Shown one piece after another: positions 34,209 to 42,576 of a stretch of DNA of 64,000 nucleotides; the stretch's first letter is position 1; each line of letters starts with the position of its first letter. The translations under genes were made by a program, and so were the position numbers. Under the pieces are notes generated by a model, which was not told where the DNA came from, made no database searches, and saw only the letters and a list, made by a program, of their open reading frames with translations. Source of the DNA: Planctomycetota bacterium (lineage in GTDB: Bacteria > Planctomycetota > SZUA-567); the NCBI GenBank assembly GCA_031254915.1, contig JAIRTL010000047.1:1-64000 (forward strand), given 5' to 3'.

Positions 34209-35564
34209 TCAGGTATAGCGTCCGACCTCTTTTTCGTCGCTGGTCTTGAAAATAAGGCGAAGCGGAATTTCCGGATAATCGAGGTCGCGGCGCAACTGGC
34301 CGACGAGGTAGCGTTTGTAGTTGTCGTCGAACTGGGACGGGTTGTTGACGAAGAGGAGAAAGGTCGGGGGCGAGACCTCGATCTGGGCGCCGTAATAGAT
34401 TCGCCCGAGTCTGCCGCCCTTGGCGCGGGTGGCGCGTTTTTTCTGCGCCGCTTCGAGCGCGGCGTTCAGCGCCGCCGTGGGGGTTTTTCGCCCGCCCTGC
34501 CGGACGAGTTCGAGCGCGGACTCCACCACCTGCCAGGCGTTGACCCCCTCCCGCGCCGACAGGCCGGCGAGACGGGCGAAGGAAAGGCCGGGGAGGCGGT
34601 CGTCGATGTATTTGGTGAACGCGTCCAGCGCGATGCCGGGGCTTTTTTCCTCCACCATGTCCCACTTGTTGAGGGCGATGACGCAAGGCTTGTAGTTCTC
34701 GAGAATGAAGGCTCCGATGCGCTTGTCCACCTTGCCGATTTCCTCGGTGGCGTCGAGCATGAGAATCACGGCGTCGGCGCGGCGAACGGCGCGCTCGGTG
34801 CGCATGTGGCCGAAAAATTCGAGGGAATCGTCCATCTGGCCGCGCTTTCTCAGGCCGGCCGTGTCGATGAGGGTGAAGGCGGCACCCTCGAGCCTGATCG
34901 TAATGTCGAGGGAGTCCCGGGTGGTGCCGGGGGCGTCGGAGACGATGACCCGCTCGGCCCCGGCGATCTGGTTGATGAAGGTCGACTTGCCGACATTGCG
35001 GCGGCCGACGACCGCGATTTTCGGGAGGGAGCGGGCTTCGGCGTCGCCGCCTTCCGTTCCGTCGTCCGGCGGCAGCAGGCCGAGGATCGCCTCCCCGAGG
35101 TCGGCGAGTCCCCGGTTCTGCTTGGCGCTTACCGGCAGGGCGTCGCCGAAGCCGAGGGCATGGAAGCTCGGCAGCGCGTCCTCGATGCGTTGGGTGTCGA
35201 CCTTGGCGGCGACGAGAAGCGCCTTTTTGCCGGAGCGGCGGATCCGGTCGGCGACGTCCTGGTCCAACGGCGTGATGCCGTCGCGGCTGTCCACGAGGAA
35301 GACGATGACGTCGGCGGCGCCGATGGCGATGTCGATCTGGCGCTCGACGAGGTTCTCGAGCTTCTGGCTGTCGACGATGCCGATGCCGCCCGTGTCCACC
35401 AGGTCGAACGTGCGGTCGTCGATGGTGAGCGGATACAGCACGCGGTCGCGGGTGACGCCGGGGGAGTCGGCCTCGATCGCGATGCGCGAGCCGGCGAGAG
35501 CGTTGAACAGGGTGGATTTGCCGACGTTGGGCCGGCCGACGATGGCCACGGAGGAATAGGGCAC
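34209..35564 (-). CDS. der: Ribosome-assembly GTPase Der (EngA)
   Basis: 451 residues with two tandem GTPase domains and a C-terminal KH-like domain. G1/G3/G4 of domain 1: VGRPNVGKSTLFN, DTGGIG, then AAKVDTQ in place of NKxD. Domain 2: VGRRNVGKSTFINQI, DTAGLRKRGQ, ALNKWDMVEEK. Der helps 50S subunit maturation. The only fitting start is a GTG. The G4 motif of domain 1 reads AKVD instead of NKxD, which may weaken guanine selectivity of that domain. Confidence 0.95.
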   Translation of the reverse strand: MPYSSVAIVGRPNVGKSTLFNALAGSRIAIEADSPGVTRDRVLYPLTIDDRTFDLVDTGGIGIVDSQKLENLVERQIDIAIGAADVIVFLVDSRDGITPLDQDVADRIRRSGKKALLVAAKVDTQRIEDALPSFHALGFGDALPVSAKQNRGLADLGEAILGLLPPDDGTEGGDAEARSLPKIAVVGRRNVGKSTFINQIAGAERVIVSDAPGTTRDSLDITIRLEGAAFTLIDTAGLRKRGQMDDSLEFFGHMRTERAVRRADAVILMLDATEEIGKVDKRIGAFILENYKPCVIALNKWDMVEEKSPGIALDAFTKYIDDRLPGLSFARLAGLSAREGVNAWQVVESALELVRQGGRKTPTAALNAALEAAQKKRATRAKGGRLGRIYYGAQIEVSPPTFLLFVNNPSQFDDNYKRYLVGQLRRDLDYPEIPLRLIFKTSDEKEVGRYT

Positions 35565-35605
35565 GGTTGGGGCGCTTTCAAGCGGCAGTGGGTACGGTGC
35601 GGCGG

Positions 35606-37459
35606 CTACCAGGTCGGCACCGTCGCCTTTATTTCATTGGCCCAGGCGTAGACGTACGCGAGGACGAGCGGATTGGAGACGACGAGACGGTCGAGAAGCA
35701 CAACGGTGAAGCCGTGGATGCCGATGGGGCTGTACGCCTGGAAGACGATGCCCTGCGGCGTGTTTCTCACGCCCAGTCCGACGCCGAACAGTTTCGGCAC
35801 GACCGCCGACGCGGTCGGAAGAAGCCCGGTGTCCACCGGGTAATGCGACGATCCCGCCCACAGGGAGGCGATGGGAAGAAGCGTATTGTACACCCGCCGG
35901 TAGCTCTCCCCGGCGTCGGCGTAATAGAACATGGAATATTGGCCTTCCAGCCCGGCCATTGCCTTCTGGAAGTCGGCGGTGTTGGCGAGCGACTCCCGCG
36001 CCACCGCGGCTTCCTGGATGAGGGACACCACCGCCTGCGGGAACGACGCGGCGTAGAGGACGCCGCGCCCGGGCGGCTGGGCCCTCGGGATGAGGCAGAA
36101 CGCCGGCGCCACCGGCAGCGCGAGGTCGGAACGCTGGTTGAAATAGTGCACCAGGTAGTTGCCCACCGCCACCGAACGGAAGCGCGCCCCCGCGTTCTGT
36201 TCCATGAACGCGATCAGCCGCTCGAAGCCCTGGACGTCGACGTTGTTGAACAGAAGCACCGTCGTGTCGTCGTGCGGGCGCAGGATGAGGTCGTTGCCGA
36301 GCACGCGCGCAATTTCACCCACCGGAACGCCGAGGATTTTTTCGTCCGTAATGAATGAGGCCAGCCCGCCCGGGCGCGAAACGGCGCCGACCGCTTCGGC
36401 GAAATACGGCGCCTCGTTGAGGAAGCCGGGGACGTCGAGCCGGAGCGCGGTGAAGCTCTCCGCCTCCGCCGGGGTGGCCTGGCCGAACGCCTCCATGCCG
36501 ATTGGGGAGTCGGGGGGCATGGCGGCGATGGTGGAAAGAATGCCGCTGCGCTGGCCGGGCCAGTGGATGTAGAGGTTGTGGCGGATGCCTTCGCCGACGT
36601 AGTTGCCGGAAACACCGATCCCCTGGGCCGTGGACAGCCCGAGCGAGTCGAGCATCCGGCCGACGCCGCCGAGGTTGGCGACGTCGAGGAGCGGGAGCAG
36701 GCGGGGAATGTTCACGAAGGTGAAGGCGCCGCCCGGAGTGGCGTCGGCGCCCTGCCGGCAAGCCTGGTACAGCGGCTGCATGGCGAGGGAATCCTGCGGA
36801 TTCTGGAGGGCGTCGAGAATGGCGCGCACGCCGTCGGTGCCATGCCCGTTGTAGAAGATGATCATGCGGCCGACGACGGCGATCCTGATCCGGGGGCCGA
36901 CGCGGAGCATCGGCGGATAACCGGGGATGTCTTCCTCCTGGGCGATGGAGCGGATGGGGGTGTCGGGGTCCATGCCCTGGCTCTCGAGCGCCATGCGCAC
37001 GACGTCCCGCCGGTTGAGAAGGTTGCCGATCGCCTTGAAGACGAGGTTCCTGTCCGGCGTGAAGGGAAGGGAGATGCAGACGACGTATTCAGGGACCGGG
37101 TTGCCTTCGCGGTCGAGGCTGACGTTGATGAGGGCGCCGCCGAACCTGCCGTTGAGAATGGCTGAGGCGAGGTCGGGGCCGACGCCGGCGCCGGTCGCGA
37201 AATCCATGGCGAACTCCTGGCGCGACCGCTCCATTCCCTGGAAGAACGCGCCCATCTCCGGCATGGTCGCCAGGGAGCGCATGATGCTGTTCTGGTACGC
37301 GTGCTCGACCGCCTGATCGTCCGGCGGCACGAGGCAGAGGATCGTGGAGGCGGGGAGGATGTCGGCGAGGGTCGCTTCGCCGGCGCGGGCGAAGCGGGGC
37401 GGGGGCAGGAACGCCAGAATCGCCGCCAGGATGCCGAGAATGGATGAATGCTTTTGCAT
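35606..37459 (-). CDS. Large secreted protein, DUF3352-like
   Basis: 617 residues with a signal peptide (SILGILAAILAFLPPPRFARAGE). The body, starting LADILPASTILCLVPPDDQA, with repeated alpha/beta units (FTFVNIPRLLPLLDVA; LLFNNVDVQGFERLIAFMEQ), resembles the DUF3352 proteins common in planctomycete-type bacteria, whose function is unknown. No catalytic motif is seen. It lies 75 bases after the FMN-binding gene on the same strand, probably in one transcript. ATG 37459 gives the clean signal peptide; the upstream extension is basic and unlikely. Confidence 0.65.
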   Translation of the reverse strand: MQKHSSILGILAAILAFLPPPRFARAGEATLADILPASTILCLVPPDDQAVEHAYQNSIMRSLATMPEMGAFFQGMERSRQEFAMDFATGAGVGPDLASAILNGRFGGALINVSLDREGNPVPEYVVCISLPFTPDRNLVFKAIGNLLNRRDVVRMALESQGMDPDTPIRSIAQEEDIPGYPPMLRVGPRIRIAVVGRMIIFYNGHGTDGVRAILDALQNPQDSLAMQPLYQACRQGADATPGGAFTFVNIPRLLPLLDVANLGGVGRMLDSLGLSTAQGIGVSGNYVGEGIRHNLYIHWPGQRSGILSTIAAMPPDSPIGMEAFGQATPAEAESFTALRLDVPGFLNEAPYFAEAVGAVSRPGGLASFITDEKILGVPVGEIARVLGNDLILRPHDDTTVLLFNNVDVQGFERLIAFMEQNAGARFRSVAVGNYLVHYFNQRSDLALPVAPAFCLIPRAQPPGRGVLYAASFPQAVVSLIQEAAVARESLANTADFQKAMAGLEGQYSMFYYADAGESYRRVYNTLLPIASLWAGSSHYPVDTGLLPTASAVVPKLFGVGLGVRNTPQGIVFQAYSPIGIHGFTVVLLDRLVVSNPLVLAYVYAWANEIKATVPTW

Positions 37460-37534
37460 GGGCGTCCTATCGGTCCTTTTCTTCGCATTAGGCCGGTGCG
37501 CCATGGCGCGGCGCGAACGGGATGGAAAACCGCG

Positions 37535-38260
37535 TCAACGCGCGGCCGAGGCCAGGGACGAACCGCCGGCGAGGGCGTCTTCGAGGCGCTTGCCCGCGTT
37601 CTGGATGGCGGCGGTCACCGCGTTCGAGGTGATGGTGGAGGCGGTGATCGCGTCCAGGTCGCCGCCATTCTTCCTGAGAAGCAGGTTGCCGGGCAGTCTG
37701 CCGCGGAACTGGCGCTGAAACGCGGTCGAGCGGTCCGGATCCGGAGGCGGAACCTCGCCCTTGATGAACTGCGACCACGTGAAGGGCGGCCGCGTGTCCT
37801 TGACCCGTTCGCCCAGCCCCGGCGTCTCCTCGCTCGATACGACGGAGAAGCCGACGACATAGTGACCCTTCTCGCCGGCCGGGGGCAGCCGGGATTCGTC
37901 GACATAACCGGCGAGAAGCTCTCTCGCGTCCGCGCCGGAGCCGGTGAAGCCGACCATGATGACGATCGGGGAGGCGGAGTTGTAGCCGACCGCGTCGCCG
38001 CGCGCCGCGTAGTAGGCGGGGATGTCGGGGGACGACGGCGCGTACACGGCGGACACGCCGTCCGCGATCTCGCGAATAGTCATGCCCTTGTCCGAATTGG
38101 CGGGGTGGAGAAAGAACACGTTCTCGAGCGCCTTCGCCTGTTCCTCCTTTTCACGGATCTCGATGACCGGCGCGGTGACGCCGTAAGTAACGGCGAGTAG
38201 CGCGGATGCGATGCCGGAGACCAGGGCGAGGGAAATGATGAGTCGACGGTAGAAGTCCAT
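37535..38260 (-). CDS. RnfG/NqrC-like protein with covalent-FMN motif
   Basis: 241 residues: one N-terminal membrane helix (LIISLALVSGIASALLAVTYGVTAPVI) and a periplasmic FMN-binding domain. The flavin attachment site reads DAITASTITSNAV, close to the family SGATxTS motif, with the acceptor Thr kept. RnfG and NqrC are electron-carrying subunits of ion-pumping complexes; no other rnf or nqr gene is nearby, so this is an orphan or serves a different partner. Flavinylation would need an ApbE transferase elsewhere. Confidence 0.8.
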   Translation of the reverse strand: MDFYRRLIISLALVSGIASALLAVTYGVTAPVIEIREKEEQAKALENVFFLHPANSDKGMTIREIADGVSAVYAPSSPDIPAYYAARGDAVGYNSASPIVIMVGFTGSGADARELLAGYVDESRLPPAGEKGHYVVGFSVVSSEETPGLGERVKDTRPPFTWSQFIKGEVPPPDPDRSTAFQRQFRGRLPGNLLLRKNGGDLDAITASTITSNAVTAAIQNAGKRLEDALAGGSSLASAAR

Positions 38261-38445
38261 GGCGATCCCGGAGAAGTAGTCGTCAAAACAAAAAATCACG
38301 TCGATATTCGACACGCCGTCACCGCCGGACCGGCGGTGACGTTCGCGTTCACAACCATTTATCATACTTTATGCCGGAGGATTGGCAAGGAATTTCAGCC
38401 GTGGGACCCCGGGAGGTTTTTGATTGTCAATCGGCCGGCGTTGCC

Positions 38446-38578
38446 TATACTAGGCGCGGCCCGGAATTGCGAGGATGGGGATGGGGTGGGGATTGTCCTG
38501 TTCCACAGCCATTTCCCTTGGCCATTTCATGGCCGCGCCCGGTTGGGGGAATCACAACTCCGGACCGTGAACGGTATA
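38446..38578 (-). repeat. Dispersed 130-bp inverted-repeat element, copy 4
   Basis: 133 bp in inverse orientation to the other copies. Read on the minus strand it starts TATACCGTTCACGGTCCGGA, nearly identical to copy 3 (one mismatch in about 31 bases), and contains the hairpin GGCCATGAAATGGCC. Its ends, TATAC at 38446 and GTATA at 38578, are inverted repeats matching at 19 of 27 positions. It lies about 90 bases before the binding-protein gene at 38672. Confidence 0.8.
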
Positions 38579-38671
38579 CAATCGACATATTGACAGCTTT
38601 TGGACGGCGTCCGTCCGGACGAACCGGGCAAACCGGACAAAATGGATGGAAGGGACGCCGCGGAGGTCGCC

Positions 38672-39856
38672 ATGCGCGGACACGCGCCGATGAAGTTTTT
38701 GTTTTGCGCCGCGCTCGCGACGGCGTTGGCCGGTTTCGGGCGTATCCGCGCGGGCGAGGAGAAGGTCGTCCGCTTCGGCGCCTGCATCTCCCTGACCGGC
38801 GAATTCGCCCCCCTCGGCAACACCCTCTTCACCGGTCTTGAACTGCGTCTGAACGAATTCAATGAAGAAGGCGAGCTGCCCGGCGTCCGCCTTGAAATGG
38901 AGGTGCGGGACGACGCGAGCGATCCCGACCGGGCGCGGGAAATCGCCCGCGAATTCGCCGCCAGGGAGGACATCGTCGCTGTCGTCGGTCCCGTTTCGAC
39001 CACGTTGGCCTTGGCGATGCGGGAAATTATCTCGTCGGCCCGGGTCCCCCTGGTGATGCCGTCCGTTACCAGCCCTCTCCTCGGGCGCGACGGCGACCGC
39101 GTGTTCCGCATTCTTTTCGACGACGATTTCCAGGGCCGCGCCCTGGCGGAATTCCTCTTCGGAAAATTGGGTTTGAAACGCGCGGCGGTGGTGCTTAACA
39201 GCCGCTTCGAGTACGGCGTCTCGATCAGCCGCGCCTTCAAGGACGCCTTTATCGCGCAGGGCGGCACGATCGTTCTGGAGGAGCGCTATTCCCGCGATCT
39301 CGATTCGGAGGAGGCATACGGCTTCGTCCCCATTCTCGAGCGCGTCAAGGCCGCCAACCCCCAGGCCGTTCTTCTGCCCTGTTACGCCGAGGACGTGGTC
39401 GCGATCATCCAGGACTCCCTCGAGCTGGACTTCGTCGACAACCTCGGCCTTCCCATCCGCTTCTGCGGCGGCGACTCCTGGCACCAGGACAGCGTCCTCA
39501 ACGAATCCGGCTACAACCTCAACGACTCGTATTACGTCGGGCCGATGGACGACGACAACCGCAGGCCGGCGAACACGCACTTTCTGCGCCTCCTGAACCT
39601 GTCCAACGAAACGACGGCGGAAATGTCCAGCGCCCGGGGATACGACGCCCTGTCCGTCATCGCCGAAGCGCTCAAAACCGGCCTCGACCGGGAGTCGGCG
39701 ACTTCCGGTCTGTACGCCCTGCGGAACTTCCCGCTCGTCACCGGGAACATCACCTTCGATCGCGAAAAAGGCACGCTCAAAACGGCGTACGTCATTCGCA
39801 TCCGCATCCGGGACGGGGTCCTCGTCCGCGAGGTCGTGGCGATCGTCGATCCGTGA
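38672..39856 (+). CDS. Branched-chain amino-acid-type periplasmic binding protein (LivJ-like), orphan
   Basis: 394 residues with a signal peptide (MKFLFCAALATALAGFGRIRAG). VRFGACISLTGEFAPLGNTLF and VVGPVSTTLALAMREIISSA with RVPLVMPSVTSPLL are the receptor-family ligand-binding fold of LivJ/AmiC-like proteins. No Liv permease or ATPase is nearby, so it may serve transporters elsewhere or be a sensor component. GGAGG at 38662-38666 supports ATG 38672. The stop overlaps a possible GTG of the next gene. Confidence 0.85.
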   Translation: MRGHAPMKFLFCAALATALAGFGRIRAGEEKVVRFGACISLTGEFAPLGNTLFTGLELRLNEFNEEGELPGVRLEMEVRDDASDPDRAREIAREFAAREDIVAVVGPVSTTLALAMREIISSARVPLVMPSVTSPLLGRDGDRVFRILFDDDFQGRALAEFLFGKLGLKRAAVVLNSRFEYGVSISRAFKDAFIAQGGTIVLEERYSRDLDSEEAYGFVPILERVKAANPQAVLLPCYAEDVVAIIQDSLELDFVDNLGLPIRFCGGDSWHQDSVLNESGYNLNDSYYVGPMDDDNRRPANTHFLRLLNLSNETTAEMSSARGYDALSVIAEALKTGLDRESATSGLYALRNFPLVTGNITFDREKGTLKTAYVIRIRIRDGVLVREVVAIVDP

Positions 39857-39882
39857 CGCGGCTTTTCGGGAGGTTTTTCCGC

Positions 39883-40827
39883 ATGAAGGCGGCGATCTTT
39901 CTCAGGCATGAAACAATTCCGCTTCCCGTTCCCCGGCCCGATTTCATCGACCGGGCGCGCCGGCTTCTGCCCGAGTTCGAGTGGTCGGAATGCGCGGACG
40001 AGAAAACGTTCCTCGCCCAACTCCCTCGCGCCGACGCGGTCCTGGTCTGGCGGTTCGACGCCGCCTGGCGCGGACTTGCCGAAAAACTGCGCTGGATCGC
40101 GACGCCGGCGGCGGGCGCGGAACTGATCGGCGTTCAGCCGGACGACCGCCTGGTCGTGTCGCACGGCGCTTTCCACGGCGTCCTCATGTCCGAGACGGTG
40201 CTCGCGCTCATGCTCGCCTTCGTTCGCGGGATCAAGGCCGGCTTCGACCTGCGCGACGACCCCTGGCCGAGGGCGCGCCTCACGGAAATCGCGCGGCCTC
40301 TCGCCGGATCGACCGCGCTCATCCTCGGCTTCGGGCATATCGGAAAATGGATAGGGAGGCGTCTGAAAGCGCTCGACGTGCGCCTAGTCGGCGTCAACCG
40401 GACCGATCTGGCGCGGCCTGACTATATGGAGTCCGGCGACAGCGTCGTGCCGGCGGACGAACTCGACCGCTGGCTGCCGGAGGCGGATCACGCCATCCTC
40501 GTCCTCCCGTCCGGACGCGGGACGGACAAAATCATGGACGCCCGCCGTCTCGCCCTTCTGAAGGCGGGGGCGTACCTGTACAACGTCGGGCGCGGCAACG
40601 CGGTGGACGAGGAAGCGTTGGCGGAGGCGCTCCGTTCCGGCCGCCTCGCCGGCGCGGGGCTCGACGTGTTCGAGCGCGAGCCGTTGCCGGCCGATTCGCC
40701 GCTCCGCCGCTGTCCGAACGCGATTCTTCTTCCCCACGTCTCCGCCATGGCGCCGAACTACCTTGATCTGTTTTTGGACGAATTCGCCGCCTCCGCCCGC
40801 GAGCGCATGGCCGCGCCGCGGGGTTGA
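39883..40827 (+). CDS. D-isomer-specific 2-hydroxyacid dehydrogenase
   Basis: 314 residues. The NAD-binding fold shows ALILGFGHIGKWIGRRLKAL (GxGxxG), the Arg in YNVGRGNAVDEEAL, Glu in AGAGLDVFEREPLP and the His in ILLPHVSAMAP. Upstream, GAFHGVLMSETVLALMLAF is the substrate-side segment. It reduces a 2-keto acid or oxidises a D-2-hydroxy acid; substrate not predictable. GGGAGG precedes ATG 39883; a GTG at 39853 overlapping the previous stop is possible. The next gene, larC, serves a lactate-racemase-type cofactor, which may be a functional hint. Confidence 0.9.
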   Translation: MKAAIFLRHETIPLPVPRPDFIDRARRLLPEFEWSECADEKTFLAQLPRADAVLVWRFDAAWRGLAEKLRWIATPAAGAELIGVQPDDRLVVSHGAFHGVLMSETVLALMLAFVRGIKAGFDLRDDPWPRARLTEIARPLAGSTALILGFGHIGKWIGRRLKALDVRLVGVNRTDLARPDYMESGDSVVPADELDRWLPEADHAILVLPSGRGTDKIMDARRLALLKAGAYLYNVGRGNAVDEEALAEALRSGRLAGAGLDVFEREPLPADSPLRRCPNAILLPHVSAMAPNYLDLFLDEFAASARERMAAPRG

Positions 40828-40910
40828 CGGCGAAAAATGGATGGAAGACCACCGGATCGGCCAGGCGGAGTCGTGCGGCGGTTTCTTGTCACGGAAAGGC
40901 GACGTTTTTT

Positions 40911-42362
40911 ATGCATCTTCACATCGATTGCAGTCTCGGCATGTCCGGGGACATGTTCCTCGCCGCCCTCGTCGACGCGGGGGCGGACCTGGACGCCGTC
41001 AAAAGCGCTCTCGAGGCGCTTCCCCTCGAAGGGTTTTCCCTCCATGCGGAAAAGGCGCCGCGCGGCGGGATTTCCACCGCCACTCTCGACGTCCGCGACC
41101 ACACGGACGACGAACCGCGCGGTTGCGGCCACGGCGGAACCGCCGGCGACGATGATCATGGCCGTCGTCATCGCCACCAGGATCACGCGCACTCCCACGG
41201 ACACGAGCGCCCCCACGACGGGCATGCGCACCGCCACGGCGACCACGGCCATTCGCACGAGGGAACCGGTCCGCACCGGCATTTGACCGGCATGCTCGCG
41301 CTATTGAATCCGGATGTGTTGTCGCCCCTGGCGCGGGAGCGCGCGGAGCGGATTTTCCGCATTCTCGCCGAAGCCGAGGCGGCGGTGCATTCTGTTCCGT
41401 TGGACAAGGTGCATTTCCACGAAATCAGCGGCGTCGACACGGCGGTCGACGTCATCGGCGCCTGCGTCGCGCTCGACCTTCTCGGCGCGGCGAGCGTGTC
41501 CGCGTCGGCGCCGAGCACGGGATCGGGGATGATCGCGTGCGCGCACGGGCTTCTTCCCGTTCCCGCGCCGGCGACGCTGGAAATATTGAAAAGCCGAGGC
41601 ATTCCCTGGCGCTCCGGCGGCGACGGCGAGCGGCTGACCCCCACCGGCGCCGCCCTTCTCGCCGGCCTGGCGGAGTCGTTCGATGGTTCGCCCGAATTGA
41701 ACGTCCTGCGCATCGGCTACGGCGGCGGCAAGGCCGATTTCGCCGACGCCCCCAATCTGGTCCGGGTCATCGTCGGCGCGCCGACCGCCGGGCGCATGAA
41801 GGACGGTGCGGCGTCCGCGGCCGCCGAGTTTCGCTGGGAAGCGGCGAAAATGCCCCTCGCCGTCAAGGCGGCCCGGCTGCCGGCGGAATGCAAACCGCTT
41901 CTGCCCGACCTCCCCGAAACGCATCCCGAGCGGGTGGTGGAGTTCCGCGCCGTGGTGGACGACATGACGCCGGAGACGGTGGCGTTCCTGCAGGAGGCAT
42001 GTCTCCGCGCCGGGGCGGTGGAGGCGTACAGCCTGCCGGCGACGATGAAAAAGGGCCGTCTTGGCCATGAAATAACCGTGATCGCCCACAGCGCGCAGGC
42101 AGGCGAGGTGCTGGAGGCGATCTGGCGGCATTCGTCGACATTCGGCGTCCGCTTGCGCGAGACGTCGCGTCTGACGCTTGCGCGGGAGATGCGCGTCGTT
42201 GAGGTGGACGGCAATCCGATCCGCATCAAGGTGGGCGTTCTCGGAGACGAAGCGATCCGCCGCCAGCCCGAATACGAAGATTGCCGCGCGGCGGCGCTCG
42301 CCACCGGCAAAAGCATCAGGGAGATTTTCCGCCTCGCCGAACAGGCTGCCAACGGCGGCTGA
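40911..42362 (+). CDS. larC: Nickel-pincer cofactor biosynthesis protein LarC, His-rich insert, single frame
   Basis: 483 residues (family about 400-430). LarC inserts nickel, using CTP, into the pyridinium cofactor of lactate racemase and relatives. MHLHIDCSLGMSGDMFLAAL at the start, VHFHEISGVDTAVDVIGAC, the STGSGMIACAHGLLPVPAPATLE block and LPETHPERVVEFRAVVDDMTPE mark LarC1 and LarC2. Both halves are in one open frame, whereas some bacteria join them by a programmed frameshift. Residues about 85-127 are very His/Asp-rich, probably nickel storage. No larA, larB or larE is in the window. Confidence 0.92.
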   Translation: MHLHIDCSLGMSGDMFLAALVDAGADLDAVKSALEALPLEGFSLHAEKAPRGGISTATLDVRDHTDDEPRGCGHGGTAGDDDHGRRHRHQDHAHSHGHERPHDGHAHRHGDHGHSHEGTGPHRHLTGMLALLNPDVLSPLARERAERIFRILAEAEAAVHSVPLDKVHFHEISGVDTAVDVIGACVALDLLGAASVSASAPSTGSGMIACAHGLLPVPAPATLEILKSRGIPWRSGGDGERLTPTGAALLAGLAESFDGSPELNVLRIGYGGGKADFADAPNLVRVIVGAPTAGRMKDGAASAAAEFRWEAAKMPLAVKAARLPAECKPLLPDLPETHPERVVEFRAVVDDMTPETVAFLQEACLRAGAVEAYSLPATMKKGRLGHEITVIAHSAQAGEVLEAIWRHSSTFGVRLRETSRLTLAREMRVVEVDGNPIRIKVGVLGDEAIRRQPEYEDCRAAALATGKSIREIFRLAEQAANGG

Positions 42363-42449
42363 GCGGCGGGAGCATTGGGGTCGGGATTCCGAACGATGCC
42401 GTTCGGGGGAGATCTGAATCAGCCCTTTTTTGCCCGCGCGAATCAAAGT

Positions 42450-42576
42450 TGCATTGTTTGCGCCTTGAAATTGTGATTTCCCGGACTGTGCGCGGCAAGC
42501 AATGCGCCAGGGAAACGAATGTGGAATGGGGCAACCCCCACCCTCATTTTCACAATTTCGGGCCGCGCACAGTATT
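42450..42576 (+). repeat. Dispersed 130-bp inverted-repeat element, copy 2
   Basis: 127 bp. Arms GAAATTGTGA (42467-42476) and TCACAATTTC (42550-42559) pair perfectly, as do ACTGTGCGCGGC (42485-42496) and GCCGCGCACAGT (42562-42573); the two pairs interleave. The left outer end TGTTTGCGCCTT also pairs with the right end as a terminal inverted repeat. A GGGGCAACCCC hairpin lies between. The right edge supplies the rluD stop codon (complement of 42575-42577). It fills the 212-base gap between larC and rluD. Confidence 0.85.

Noticed and set aside
37535-38260. Rnf or Nqr complex locus
   Set aside because: Only the G/C-type subunit is present; no other rnf or nqr genes are within the window.
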